Below, in pieces: positions 52,482 through 61,877 of a DNA stretch of 64,000 bases. Location: the NCBI GenBank assembly GCA_020638195.1, contig JACKJC010000003.1, positions 62,001 through 126,000 on the forward strand, read 5' to 3'. Position 1 is the first letter of the stretch; each line of letters opens with the position of its first letter. Source of the DNA: Methylobacteriaceae bacterium. GTDB lineage: Bacteria; Pseudomonadota; Alphaproteobacteria; Rhizobiales; Beijerinckiaceae. The notes beneath the pieces were generated by a model. The model saw only the letters and a program-made list of their open reading frames with translations. It did no database searches and had not been told where the DNA came from. A program made the position numbers and the translations under genes.

Positions 52482-53581
52482 TCGCGCGCGAGGCCATCCC
52501 CGCGCCGGCCGGCATGCTCGCGGAGCTGACCCACCGCTGCCCGCTCGGCTGCCCATATTGCTCGAACCCGCTCGAACTCGAAAAACCAGCCTCCGAGCTG
52601 GATAAGGCGACCTGGAAGCGCGTGTTTTCGGAAGCGGCGGAAGCCGGCGTCCTGCACGTGCATCTCTCGGGCGGCGAGCCTTGCGTGCGCGCCGACATTG
52701 CCGAACTGACCGCGCATTGCGCCGATGTCGGGCTCTACACCAACCTGATTACGTCTGGCGTCGGTCTCAACCGCAAGCTGTTCGATGCCCTGGTCGAGGC
52801 GCGGCTCGATCACATCCAGCTCTCGCTTCAGGACGCGGAGGCTGCGTCCGCCGACCGTATCGCCGGCTACGACGGCGCCTTTGCGCGCAAGCAGGAGATC
52901 GCGCACTGGACGGTCGAGGCGGGTTTGCCGCTCACCATCAATGCCGTGATGCACCGCGCGAACATCGCGCGCGCCGCACGCATGGTGGAGCTGGCGATCG
53001 AACTCGGCGCGCGTCGCGTCGAGGTTGCGCACACGCAATATTACGGCTGGGGTCTGGTCAATCGCGCGGCGCTCATGCCCTCGCGCGAAGAAACCGAAAT
53101 CGCGGTCGCGGCCGTCGAGGCCCTGCGCAAGAAGCACGACGGCGTCATTGTCATCGATCATGTCGTGCCCGACTATCACGCCCGCTATCCGAAAGCCTGC
53201 ATGAGCGGCTGGGCGCGCCGCACCTTCAACGTCACGCCCTCGGGCAAAGTCCTGCCCTGCCATGCGGCCGAGACGATTCCGGGTCTCGAATTCTGGAACG
53301 TGCGCGAAAAATCCGTCGCGGAAATCTGGTACGGCTCGCCTGCCTTCAACGCCTATCGCGGCGTCGAATGGATGAAGGAGCCGTGCCGCTCCTGCGACCG
53401 CAGGGAGATCGATTTCGGCGGCTGCCGCTGCCAGGCGTTGGCGCTGACCGGCGACGCCTGCAATACCGATCCGATCTGCGAGAAATCGCCGTTGCATGCC
53501 GAGATCGGCTCGATCGCCGCGATCGACGCCGCGACGGGCGCGCAGGATTATCGCTACCGGCGTATGAACGCAAGAGCCTGA
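52478..53581 (+). CDS. pqqE: PqqE, radical SAM PqqA cross-linking enzyme
   Basis: 367 residues from a GTG overlapping the pqqD stop. The radical-SAM cluster is HRCPLGCPYC (Cys 21, 25, 28). The C-terminal SPASM region has Cys in GKVLPCHAAE, PCRSCDRR and CRCQALALTGDACNTDPIC for auxiliary clusters. It forms the Glu-Tyr carbon bond in PqqA. It is the last pqq gene and converges with tonB, 8 bases away. Confidence 0.96.
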   Translation: MIAREAIPAPAGMLAELTHRCPLGCPYCSNPLELEKPASELDKATWKRVFSEAAEAGVLHVHLSGGEPCVRADIAELTAHCADVGLYTNLITSGVGLNRKLFDALVEARLDHIQLSLQDAEAASADRIAGYDGAFARKQEIAHWTVEAGLPLTINAVMHRANIARAARMVELAIELGARRVEVAHTQYYGWGLVNRAALMPSREETEIAVAAVEALRKKHDGVIVIDHVVPDYHARYPKACMSGWARRTFNVTPSGKVLPCHAAETIPGLEFWNVREKSVAEIWYGSPAFNAYRGVEWMKEPCRSCDRREIDFGGCRCQALALTGDACNTDPICEKSPLHAEIGSIAAIDAATGAQDYRYRRMNARA

Positions 53582-53589
53582 CCGCAGGC

Positions 53590-54633
53590 TCAGCGGCAGA
53601 CGACCACGACGGGAACGCTGACGCTCGCGCGATTGGACGGCGCCGGAAACGGACCCGCGCGCCGCACCGCCGACAGAGCGGCGGAATCGAGCGTTGCATT
53701 GCCGCTAGCGCTCGAAACCGATGCGCGGGAAACGCTGCCAGACGGCGCAATTAGCAATGCGACGACGACGCGGCCGCCGCCGCCTGAGGAGCAGGCGCGG
53801 CTCGCCGAGGCGGAAACGGCGCGAGCAACAATGGAGCGATAGCCTGCGGCGTCGAAGGCCGCGGCGGCTGGGCGCGCGGCAGCGGTCGCCGGCGTGCGCG
53901 CGGCGATGCGACGGCGTTCTTGTGCGGCTTGCGCCTGCCGTTCGCGCGCGGCCGCGCGTTTCGCCTGCGCGCGCCGCTCGCGCGCGAGTTCCGCGCGCTC
54001 GGCTGCGGCCTGAGCGGCGCGGGCTCTTGCCTCCCGGGCCGCGCGCTCGCGCACAACCATCGCAGCGCGTTCCTGCGACTGCCGCGCAGCCAGCGCTTCC
54101 GCCGCCTCGGCGGCTCGACGTTGCGCAGCGGCTCTCTCCTGTTCCGCATGTTCTTCCGCACGCGCACGCGCATCATCAGTCGAAGGCTGGGCAGGCGCAG
54201 GCTGCGCGGCGGCGACGGGCGCCTCGACAGCAGTTTCCGGCGTCGTCGTCAGCGTATCATGCTGTTCCGGCGCCGCTTCGCTGTCAGCGGCAGGCGGCGG
54301 CGCTTCGGCTTGCTCGCGCACAGGTTCGGCCGACTGCGCCGCCTGCATGCGCGCTGGCTCGCTCTCGACGATGATTTCGACCGGTATCTCCTCGAAGACC
54401 TCCGGCGCGCGCAAACTTTCGCGCCAGGCAAATGCGCCGAGCCCGACGAGTGCGACATGGCCGATGACGACAATGGCAAGCGCGCGAAAACGCAGCGCGC
54501 CGCCCCGCGTCGTTTCTCGCTTGGGCGGGGCGTTCGCCATATCGCCGGGTCGTAGCGCGGCCGCCATGGCGTCCGCGACCGCGTGCGGCGCGACAGGCGC
54601 ATCGACCCACTGAAGGCTCGCGCTCAGCGACAC
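53590..54633 (-). CDS. tonB: TonB-family energy transducer
   Basis: About 347 residues. One N-terminal transmembrane helix (ALAIVVIGHVALVGLGAFAW, residues ~50-70), then a long Ala/Glu/Arg/Pro-rich periplasmic spacer (residues ~90-260), and a TonB C-terminal domain (RSIVARAVSAS, RVVVALLIAPSGSVSRASVSSASGN...). The in-frame GTG at 54633 has GGAGG 10 bases upstream and is preferred to a GTG at 54669. It is divergent from a TonB-dependent receptor gene and is probably its dedicated transducer. Confidence 0.87.
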   Translation of the reverse strand: MSLSASLQWVDAPVAPHAVADAMAAALRPGDMANAPPKRETTRGGALRFRALAIVVIGHVALVGLGAFAWRESLRAPEVFEEIPVEIIVESEPARMQAAQSAEPVREQAEAPPPAADSEAAPEQHDTLTTTPETAVEAPVAAAQPAPAQPSTDDARARAEEHAEQERAAAQRRAAEAAEALAARQSQERAAMVVRERAAREARARAAQAAAERAELARERRAQAKRAAARERQAQAAQERRRIAARTPATAAARPAAAAFDAAGYRSIVARAVSASASRACSSGGGGRVVVALLIAPSGSVSRASVSSASGNATLDSAALSAVRRAGPFPAPSNRASVSVPVVVVCR

Positions 54634-54701
54634 GCGCCACTTTCCTCCATGAGCGCGGCTGTTGTTCACGCTTTCAAGGCGCGCGCCGCATCTTGCCAGA
54701 A

Positions 54702-54737
54702 AGACTACTAGGCGACCCCGGGAGGCGCCAGTAGTCT
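54702..54737. promoter_or_regulatory. Strong inverted repeat in the tonB/receptor divergent region
   Basis: AGACTACT (54702-54709) and AGTAGTCT (54730-54737) are perfect complements 20 bases apart. Inside them GGCG pairs with CGCC after one bulged A, giving a 12-bp stem and an 11-base loop. No T-run follows. It may be an operator for both genes or an RNA leader structure of the receptor mRNA. Confidence 0.5.
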
Positions 54738-54801
54738 CCTCCCAAAGAACAAGTCAGGGTGGAGCACATTGCATGCATCCGCTCGCCTCGGAGGAAATCG
54801 T

Positions 54802-57090
54802 TTGCGCCACCGCTTGCTGGCGGTCGTCGCGGTCTTGTGGCCGGTCGGCGCCATTGCCCAGACGCAGGGCCCCGTCGTCACGCTCGATGCGATCGAGGTC
54901 GTCCCCATGTCGCCGCTCGCGGCGCCGGATACGGGCGTCGCTCGTGAAAAATATCCGACCGGCGCGACGACGTTGAACGGCGCGGATCTCGCAGCCGCGC
55001 ATCAGGCGGGGCTCGCGCAGGCGCTCGACCGGCGCGCGCCGGGCGTGGCGACGGTCGACGTCACCGGCAATCCATTCCAGCCGGAGGTCGACTATCGCGG
55101 CTTTGCGGCCTCGCCCGTCGTCGGCACGCCGCAGGGTCTCGCGGTCTATCAGAACGGCGCGCGCATCAACGAGTCGTGGGGCGACGGCGTCCACTGGGAT
55201 CTCATCCCCTCGGTCGCGATCGATCGCGCGACGATCCTCGGCGCAAATCCGGTCTTCGGTCTCAACGCGCTCGGCGGCGCCGTCGTGCTCGACATGAAGA
55301 ACGGTTTCACCTGGCAGGGTTTCGAGATCGATGCGCGCTTCGGTGGTCGCCTGCGCGGACAGGGTTCGATTCAGTACGGCGTCAAGAGCGGAGACTGGGC
55401 CGGCTATTTCGCGCTCGAGGGCATTCGCGAAAAAGGCGCGCGCTATTTCTCGGGCTCTTCCGTGCGCCGCTTCTACGGCGACATCGGCTATCGCGGCGAT
55501 CGCGCCGAAATTCATGCGACGCTCGGTCTGGCTTCGAACAAGTTCGGCGCTTCCGGCCCGGCGCCGCTCGATCTCGTCAACGCCAACCAGGCCGCCGTGT
55601 TCACGACGCCGCAAACGACGCGCAATGAACTCGCGCAATTCGCGCTCACCGGCGCTTTCGACATCGCGCCGACGTGGAAAGCCAAGGCGAACGTCTATTA
55701 TCGCTCATTCAATCAGAAGCATGTCGACGGCAATATCACCGACTTCAATTCCTGCGGCGCGGCGACGCTCTGCGACGATGCGGGCGCGGCGACCTCGATC
55801 CCCGATTTCCTGCCCGGCGCCCAATACGGCGCGCTCGACCGCACCTGGACGCGCACGCGCGCCATGGGCGTCAGCGCGCAGGTCGACAATTCCGATCGCA
55901 TACTCGGTCACGCCAATCGGTTGACGTTCGGCTTCAGCCTCGATCGCGGCTGGACGCATTTCCGCGCGGACGAAGAAATCGGCGTGGTCCAGACCGATTT
56001 TCGCGTCACCGGACTCGGCTGGAGCGTGATGGAGCCGGCGAGCGGCATCGAGCCCGTCTCGGTCAAGGCGCGTAACACCTACTACGGCGTCTATGTGCAG
56101 GATGCGTTCGATGTCACCGAGCAGCTGACCGTGACGGTCGGCGGCCGCTACAATCTCGCGAAGATCGCGCTGTTCGACCAGATCACGACAGCGCTCAACG
56201 GCGGGGGTAGTTTCGGCCGCTTCAATCCGACCGCCGGGGCGACGTTCAGGATTTCGCCGAATCTCTCGCTCTTTGCCAATTATGCCGAAGCCAATCGAGC
56301 GCCGACGCCGCTCGAACTCGGCTGTGCCGATCCTAATCGTCCGTGCATGATCGACAATTTCCTCGTGTCCGATCCGCCGCTGAAGCAGGTCGTCGCGCGC
56401 ACGGTCGAGTTTGGCGCGCGCGGGTCCTTCAAGCTGCCTGATCTGCTGCCAGGCGCGTTCGACTGGTCGGCAGGCGTCTACCGCACATTGTCGACGGACG
56501 ACATTCTCAACGTGCCCAGCGCCATCTCCGGCCGCGGTTATTTCGTCAACGCCGGGCGCACGCTGCGCCAGGGCGTCGAGACGAGCCTCGCCTACAAGGA
56601 CGAGCGGCTTTCCGCCTATCTCAACTACACCTACACGGACGCGACCTTCCGCGACACGATCGAACTCGGGTCGCCCAACAATCCCCTCGCGATGGCGCTC
56701 GGCCTGTCCTCGATCAGGGTTACGCCCGGCGCGCATCTGCCCTCGACGCCGAAGCATCGCCTCAAGGCCGGCGCGGATTTCGCTTTGACGCCGGCCTGGA
56801 AAATCGGCGGCGACGTCACTTACGTCTCGAGCGCCTGGCTGCGCGGCGACGAGATCAACCTCTTCGCCAAATTATCGCCTTACGCGCTCGTGAACCTGCG
56901 CACCTCCTATCAGGTGACCAAGGAATTCCAGATCTACGGCCTCGTGGAGAACGCCTTCAACGCGCGCCCCAAAACCTTCGGAGCCTTTTTTGATCCGACG
57001 CAGGTCGCGTTCGCCAATCTGAGCGACCCGCGCACCGTTTCAATCGCACCGCCGATCGCCGCCTATATCGGCGCGAAATACAGGTTCTGA
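54802..57090 (+). CDS. lutH: TonB-dependent outer-membrane receptor, LutH-like
   Basis: 762 residues. Signal peptide (RHRLLAVVAVLWPVGAIAQ), a plug domain (QPEVDYRGFAASPVVGTPQGLAVYQNGARINE, then NALGGAVVL), and a 22-strand barrel ending in the aromatic GAKYRF. The start is a TTG at 54802 with GGAGGAAATCG directly upstream; a TTG at 54769 with its own GGAG site would add 11 residues. In a PQQ/lanthanide locus, followed by the PQQ-system ABC genes, it most resembles LutH, the lanthanide receptor of Methylobacterium. The ligand is inferred from context. Confidence 0.82.
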   Translation: MRHRLLAVVAVLWPVGAIAQTQGPVVTLDAIEVVPMSPLAAPDTGVAREKYPTGATTLNGADLAAAHQAGLAQALDRRAPGVATVDVTGNPFQPEVDYRGFAASPVVGTPQGLAVYQNGARINESWGDGVHWDLIPSVAIDRATILGANPVFGLNALGGAVVLDMKNGFTWQGFEIDARFGGRLRGQGSIQYGVKSGDWAGYFALEGIREKGARYFSGSSVRRFYGDIGYRGDRAEIHATLGLASNKFGASGPAPLDLVNANQAAVFTTPQTTRNELAQFALTGAFDIAPTWKAKANVYYRSFNQKHVDGNITDFNSCGAATLCDDAGAATSIPDFLPGAQYGALDRTWTRTRAMGVSAQVDNSDRILGHANRLTFGFSLDRGWTHFRADEEIGVVQTDFRVTGLGWSVMEPASGIEPVSVKARNTYYGVYVQDAFDVTEQLTVTVGGRYNLAKIALFDQITTALNGGGSFGRFNPTAGATFRISPNLSLFANYAEANRAPTPLELGCADPNRPCMIDNFLVSDPPLKQVVARTVEFGARGSFKLPDLLPGAFDWSAGVYRTLSTDDILNVPSAISGRGYFVNAGRTLRQGVETSLAYKDERLSAYLNYTYTDATFRDTIELGSPNNPLAMALGLSSIRVTPGAHLPSTPKHRLKAGADFALTPAWKIGGDVTYVSSAWLRGDEINLFAKLSPYALVNLRTSYQVTKEFQIYGLVENAFNARPKTFGAFFDPTQVAFANLSDPRTVSIAPPIAAYIGAKYRF

Positions 57091-57095
57091 TCGTC

Positions 57096-58325
57096 ATGGC
57101 CGCGCTTTTCCCTCGCGTCTTCGACATCGCGCCGGCATCGGCGCGGCGTCTTCGCACGGTGGTCGCGCTCCTGTTCCTTGCGAGCGCGCCCGCGCGCGCG
57201 GCGGAGCCCGCCGAACTCAAGATCGGCGTCTTGCGACAGCCGCAGCCGCGCGAAACCATTTCGATTCTGGAGACGCCGGCGGAAGACGAAACGCTCGCGG
57301 GCGCCGAACTTGGCGCCGACGACAACAATACGACCGGCGTCTTCAGCAATCAGAAATTCACGCCGATCGACGCGGTCGCGCAACCCGAGGATGATATCGT
57401 CCAGACGGTCGCGCGGCTCGCCGATCGCGGCGTTCGCCTCGTCATCGCCGATCTGCCGGCCGACCGGCTTCTGGCGGCCGCAGACGCGGGCAAGGCGCGC
57501 GGCATGGTCTTCATCAACTCGGCCGCGCCGGACGATTCCCTGCGGGAGCAGAATTGCCGCGCCAATGTCTTTCACGCCGCGCCGACGCGATCCATGCTGA
57601 CCGACGCGCTGGCGCAATATCTCGTGTGGAAGCAGTGGCGGCGCTGGCTGCTGATCAAGGGGTCTCATCCGCGGGACGATGCGCTGGCCGCGGCCTATCG
57701 CGCCAGCGCGAAAAAATTCGGCGCCAAGATTGTGGAGGAGCGCACCTTCGCCGACGCCGGCGGCGGACGCCGCTCGGATACGGGCGTCGCTCAGGTGCAA
57801 CGGCAGATGCCGGGCCTGACGCAGAATGCGCCAGCCTACGATGTGCTCGTGACGGCCGACGAAAGCGACGTCTTCGCCGCTTATCTGCCCTATCGCACCT
57901 GGGATCCGCGACCGGTTGCGGGTTCGGCGGGATTGCGGCCGCTGAGCTGGAGCCCGGCGCACGAGCAATGGGGCGCGACACAATTGCAGAACCGCTTCTA
58001 TCGCCTGTTCAAGCGGCCGTTGCGCGCGCGGGACGCGCAGGCCTGGATGGCGATGCGCATGATCGGCGAAGCGGCGACGCGCACGCAGAGCGTCGACCCG
58101 AAGAAAATATCGGACTATCTCGCCGCGCCGGAATTCGAGATCGCCGCGTTCAAGGGCCAGAAGCTGACGATCCGGTCCTGGAATCTGCAATTGCGCCAGC
58201 CGATCCTGCTGTCCGACGGACGCACGATCGTGTCCGTCTCGCCGCAGGAAGGTTTTCTGCATCAAACGTCCACGCTTGATACGCTGGGATTCGACAAGCC
58301 GGAGACCAAATGCAAGTTGCGTTGA
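57096..58325 (+). CDS. lutA: ABC substrate-binding protein of the PQQ-dependent alcohol dehydrogenase system (LutA-like)
   Basis: 409 residues with a signal (RTVVALLFLASAPARA). The segments AGAELGADDNNTTG and LLIKGSHPRDDALAAAYRASAKKFG match the Peripla_BP_6-type binding proteins found with PQQ-dependent dehydrogenases (PedA/LutA group). It is periplasmic. In Methylobacterium the homologue belongs to lanthanide transport. It starts 5 bases after the receptor gene and overlaps the propeller gene by 16 bases. Confidence 0.85.
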   Translation: MAALFPRVFDIAPASARRLRTVVALLFLASAPARAAEPAELKIGVLRQPQPRETISILETPAEDETLAGAELGADDNNTTGVFSNQKFTPIDAVAQPEDDIVQTVARLADRGVRLVIADLPADRLLAAADAGKARGMVFINSAAPDDSLREQNCRANVFHAAPTRSMLTDALAQYLVWKQWRRWLLIKGSHPRDDALAAAYRASAKKFGAKIVEERTFADAGGGRRSDTGVAQVQRQMPGLTQNAPAYDVLVTADESDVFAAYLPYRTWDPRPVAGSAGLRPLSWSPAHEQWGATQLQNRFYRLFKRPLRARDAQAWMAMRMIGEAATRTQSVDPKKISDYLAAPEFEIAAFKGQKLTIRSWNLQLRQPILLSDGRTIVSVSPQEGFLHQTSTLDTLGFDKPETKCKLR

Positions 58326-59284
58326 TCCGAGCCCTTTGCGTCGCCGCGCTGCTGCCTTTGCTCGGTGGGCAGGCCTTCGCCGTGTCCGCCTATGTGACGA
58401 ACGAGAAGGGCAATTCCATCACCATTCTCGACGTCGATCGCATGGAGGCGATCAAGACGTTTCCGGTCGGCAAGCGTCCGCGTGGAATCGCCTTGAGCCC
58501 GGATGGCGCGCGGCTCTACGTCTGCACGAGCGACGACGATGTCATCCAGGTCTATGACACCGCGTCGCTCGCGCTTCTCGGCCGGATCGCGACCTCCGAT
58601 CCCGAACAGATCGTGCTGAGCCCCGATGGCGCCCGCATCTATGTCGCCAACGAAGACGACAATCTGATCTCGATCTTCGATGCGCAGACGCGCAAGTCGA
58701 TCGCCGAAGTGCCGGTCGGCGTCGAGCCGGAAGGCGTCGCCGTCTCGCCTGATGGCAAGACGATCGTCGCGACCTCCGAGACGACGAACATGGCGCATTT
58801 CATCGACGCCGCGGCGCGCAAGATTGTCGGCAACGTGCTCGTCGGCGCACGTCCGCGCTTCGCGCAGTTCAAGCCGGACGGCTCGGAATTGTGGGTCTCC
58901 TCCGAGGTCGGCGGCGCGGTCGCGGTGATCGATCCCGTCCAGAAGAAGCTGATCGCCAAGGTCGGCTTCGAAATCCCCGGCCTGACGAAAGAGCAGGCGC
59001 AGCCCGTCGGCATTCGCATGACCGCCGACGGCAAGACGGCCTTCATCGCGCTCGGGCCCGCAAATCGCGTGGCCGTCGTCGACACGGCGACGAAGAAAGT
59101 GGAGCGCTATCTGCTCGTCGGCCAGCGCGTCTGGCAGCTCGCCCTGACGCCGGGCGACAAATATCTGCTCGCGGTCAACGGTCTGACCAACGACGTCTCG
59201 ATCATCGACGTCACCGCGCGAAAAGTGCTGAAATCCGTCCAGGTCGGGGCGCTGCCCTGGGGCGTCGCGGTGGCGCCGAAATGA
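58310..59284 (+). CDS. PQQ-system YVTN beta-propeller protein
   Basis: 324 residues: signal (ALCVAALLPLLGGQAFA), then seven YVTN-type repeats (AYVTNEKGNSITILDVDRM, PRGIALSPDGARLYV, IYVANEDDNLISIFD, PEGVAVSPDGKTIVA and so on). This family always travels with PQQ-dependent catabolism genes. It is periplasmic. It may bind metal or hand substrate to the ABC system; the role is not established here. The ATGA at its end couples it to the ATPase. Confidence 0.85.
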   Translation: MQVALIRALCVAALLPLLGGQAFAVSAYVTNEKGNSITILDVDRMEAIKTFPVGKRPRGIALSPDGARLYVCTSDDDVIQVYDTASLALLGRIATSDPEQIVLSPDGARIYVANEDDNLISIFDAQTRKSIAEVPVGVEPEGVAVSPDGKTIVATSETTNMAHFIDAAARKIVGNVLVGARPRFAQFKPDGSELWVSSEVGGAVAVIDPVQKKLIAKVGFEIPGLTKEQAQPVGIRMTADGKTAFIALGPANRVAVVDTATKKVERYLLVGQRVWQLALTPGDKYLLAVNGLTNDVSIIDVTARKVLKSVQVGALPWGVAVAPK

Positions 59285-60048
59285 CCGGCGACGTAGAGAC
59301 GGCGCCGCTCGCGCTCGAAATCACAGGCCTCAGCCACAGCTATGGCGCGCGCAAGGCGCTCGACGATGTCGGCCTGACGGTTGCGCCCGGCCAGTTCGTG
59401 GTGCTGCTCGGTCTCAACGGGGCCGGCAAGAGCACGCTCTTCTCGCTCGTCACCCGGCTCTTCGCGGCGCGCCACGGGCGCATCGCGATCTTCGGCCGCG
59501 ACCTCGCCAAGGCGCCGGGCGAGGCCTTGCGCAGGATCGGCGTCGTCTTTCAGGCGCGCACTCTCGATCTCGACCTCACTGTCCTGCAGAACATGATCTA
59601 TCACGCGGCCCTGCACGGCATCGGCCCCGCCGAAGCGCGACGGCGCGCGGACACGGCGCTGCGACGCGTCGGCCTCGGCGAACGTGCGAAAGACAAAGCG
59701 CGTGTTCTCTCCGGCGGGCAGATGCGGCGCGTCGAGATCGCGCGCGCCCTGTTGCACGGCCCGCGCCTGCTGCTTCTCGACGAACCGACCGTCGGCCTCG
59801 ACGTCGCCGCGCGCGCCGAAATCGTCGCACAGGTTCGCCGCCTCGTCGCCGAAGAGAAGATCGGCGTTCTCTGGACGACCCATCTGATGGATGAGATCGA
59901 GCCGACGGATCAGGTCGTCGTCCTGCACAAGGGCAGCGCGCTGGTCTCCGGAGCGGCCGCCGATATCATCGCGCAATATGGCGCGAAGGACATGGCCGGC
60001 GCATTTTCGGCGCTGACGAATGCGCGCGCAAACGGGGCGGCGGCATGA
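59281..60048 (+). CDS. lutE: ABC transporter ATP-binding protein of the PQQ/lut system (LutE-like)
   Basis: 255 residues: Walker A GLNGAGKST, signature LSGGQMRR, Walker B LLLLDEPTVGLD, and His switch WTTHLMDEIE. It is coupled to the ABC-2 permease by an ATGA overlap. It powers transport with the permease and LutA-like protein. Confidence 0.88.
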   Translation: MTGDVETAPLALEITGLSHSYGARKALDDVGLTVAPGQFVVLLGLNGAGKSTLFSLVTRLFAARHGRIAIFGRDLAKAPGEALRRIGVVFQARTLDLDLTVLQNMIYHAALHGIGPAEARRRADTALRRVGLGERAKDKARVLSGGQMRRVEIARALLHGPRLLLLDEPTVGLDVAARAEIVAQVRRLVAEEKIGVLWTTHLMDEIEPTDQVVVLHKGSALVSGAAADIIAQYGAKDMAGAFSALTNARANGAAA

Positions 60049-60896
60049 GCGCGACGACGTCCCAGGCCCTCGGGCAGGAGCAGGCGCCCACCGGCTTCAC
60101 CGCTCGCCAATATGCGGTCTGCTTCGGCGGCATCGTGTGGCGCGAGGCGCTGCGCTTCGCCCATCAGCGCGAGCGATTCATTTCCGCACTTGTGCGGCCC
60201 TTGGTCTGGCTGTTCATCTTCGCGGCCGGGTTTCGTCAGGCGCTGGGCATTTCGATCATCCCGCCCTACGAAACTTACGTGCTCTACGAGGTCTACATAA
60301 CGCCGGGCCTCATGGCCATGATCCAGCTTTTCAACGGCATGCAATCCTCGCTCTCCATGGTTTACGACCGCGAGATGGGCAACATGCGCACCATGCTGAT
60401 GAGCCCGCTGCCACGCTGGTTCATCCTCGTCTCGAAGCTTGCGGCGGGCGCCGCCGTCTCGGTCGCGCAGGTCTATGCCTATCTCGTGATCGCCTATTTC
60501 TGGGAGATCGAACCGCCGACATGGTGGGGCTATCTCACCGTGCTGCCGGCGCTGATGCTCGTCGGCCTCATGCTCGGCGCGCTCGGTATGTTGCTGTCCT
60601 CCGCGATCAAGCAGCTCGAGAATTTCGCGGGCGTGATGAATTTCGTCATCTTCCCGATGTTCTTTGCGTCCTCGGCGCTCTATCCGCTGTGGCGCGTGCG
60701 CGAGTCGAGTCCCTTCCTCTATCGCGTCTGCGAGGCCAACCCCTTCACGCATGCGGTCGAGCTCATCCGCTTTTCCTTCTATGGCAAGTTCGATCCTCTG
60801 TCCTTCGCGGTCGTCCTCGGCTGCACCGTCGTTTTCCTCGGCGCGGCCATCATCGCCTATGACCCTGCGCGCGGCTTGCTCGCGATGAGAGGCTGA
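60045..60896 (+). CDS. lutF: ABC-2 type permease of the PQQ/lut system (LutF-like)
   Basis: 283 residues with six transmembrane helices and an ABC-2 signature (PRWFILVSKLAAGAAVSVAQVYAYL, FPMFFASSALYPLW). ABC-2 permeases are usually exporters, yet here one is combined with a periplasmic binding protein; that mismatch is a known feature of the PQQ system. The next gene starts 3 bases later. Confidence 0.88.
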   Translation: MSATTSQALGQEQAPTGFTARQYAVCFGGIVWREALRFAHQRERFISALVRPLVWLFIFAAGFRQALGISIIPPYETYVLYEVYITPGLMAMIQLFNGMQSSLSMVYDREMGNMRTMLMSPLPRWFILVSKLAAGAAVSVAQVYAYLVIAYFWEIEPPTWWGYLTVLPALMLVGLMLGALGMLLSSAIKQLENFAGVMNFVIFPMFFASSALYPLWRVRESSPFLYRVCEANPFTHAVELIRFSFYGKFDPLSFAVVLGCTVVFLGAAIIAYDPARGLLAMRG

Positions 60897-60899
60897 GAG

Positions 60900-61877
60900 A
60901 TGCGAATGCGTATTGCTTTAAGCCTCGCCCTCCTGATCTTCGCGTCGATCGGCTCAGGCGCGCCCTTGATCGCGGCCGAACGCATTCGCCTCGCGATTCA
61001 GAAGACTGGCACGGTCGCCTGGGAGATGGCGGTCATCAAGGCGAAGGGCCTCGACAAGAAGGCCGGCCTCGATCTCGATATCGTCCAGCTCGCCTCGACC
61101 GACGCCGGCAAGATCGCTATTGCCGGCGGCGCTGCGGATATCATCGTCTCGGACTGGCTTTGGGTCGCACGAGAGCGCAGCCTTGGTTCCAAGCTTACGC
61201 TGCGTCCCTATTCGACCGCCGTTGGCGCGGTGATGGTTGCGAAGGATTCGCCAATCCAGAAGACCGCCGATCTTGCCGGCAAAAAAATCGGCGTCGCCGG
61301 CGGCCCGCTCGACAAGAGCTGGCTGCTTCTGCAGGCGCAGGCATTGCGCGAGGGCGTGAACCTCAAGAAGCTCGCGCAACCGGTTTTCGGCGCGCCACCC
61401 TTGATCGCGGAAAAGCTGGCGCAGGGCGAGCTCGACGCCGCGCTCGAATTCTGGAATTTCTGCGCCGCGCTCGAAGGGCGCGGCATGCGGCGCGCGATCG
61501 AGGTCCGCGACATCCAGCGCCAGCTCGGCGCGGCCGGCGCGCCTGTCGTCACCGGCTACGTATTCGATCAGGACTGGGGCGCGAAAAACGTCCCGCTGCT
61601 GCGCAGTTTCTTCGCCATGACCGACGAGGCCAAGCAGCTGATCGCGACATCGGATGACGCCTGGGAGATCGTCGCGCCGATGACGGGCGCGAAAGAGCCT
61701 GCTGCGCTCGCCATCTATCGCCAGCGCTACAGCCAGGGCATTCCCGCATCGTCGCCGGCGGAGCACGAAGCGAACGCGCGAATCCTGTTCAAGGTCCTCT
61801 CGACGACCGGCGGCGAGCAGCTCGTCGGCCCGGCGAAGGAATTGCCGCCAGGCGTATTCTGGGCGCCGGCGTCATGA
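60900..61877 (+). CDS. NitT/TauT-type ABC substrate-binding protein in the lut-like cluster
   Basis: 325 residues with a signal (MRIALSLALLIFASIGSGAPLIAAE). The fold is NMT1/TauA type: IRLAIQKTGTVAWEMAVIKAKGLDKKAGLDLDIVQLASTDAG, ADIIVSDWLWVARERSLG, DLAGKKIGVAGGPLDKSWLL. Such proteins bind nitrate, sulfonates, thiamine precursors or riboflavin. No residue here identifies the ligand. It begins 3 bases after the LutF-like gene and is coupled (ATGA) to the permease, so it is in one operon with the PQQ ABC genes. Confidence 0.83.
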   Translation: MRMRIALSLALLIFASIGSGAPLIAAERIRLAIQKTGTVAWEMAVIKAKGLDKKAGLDLDIVQLASTDAGKIAIAGGAADIIVSDWLWVARERSLGSKLTLRPYSTAVGAVMVAKDSPIQKTADLAGKKIGVAGGPLDKSWLLLQAQALREGVNLKKLAQPVFGAPPLIAEKLAQGELDAALEFWNFCAALEGRGMRRAIEVRDIQRQLGAAGAPVVTGYVFDQDWGAKNVPLLRSFFAMTDEAKQLIATSDDAWEIVAPMTGAKEPAALAIYRQRYSQGIPASSPAEHEANARILFKVLSTTGGEQLVGPAKELPPGVFWAPAS

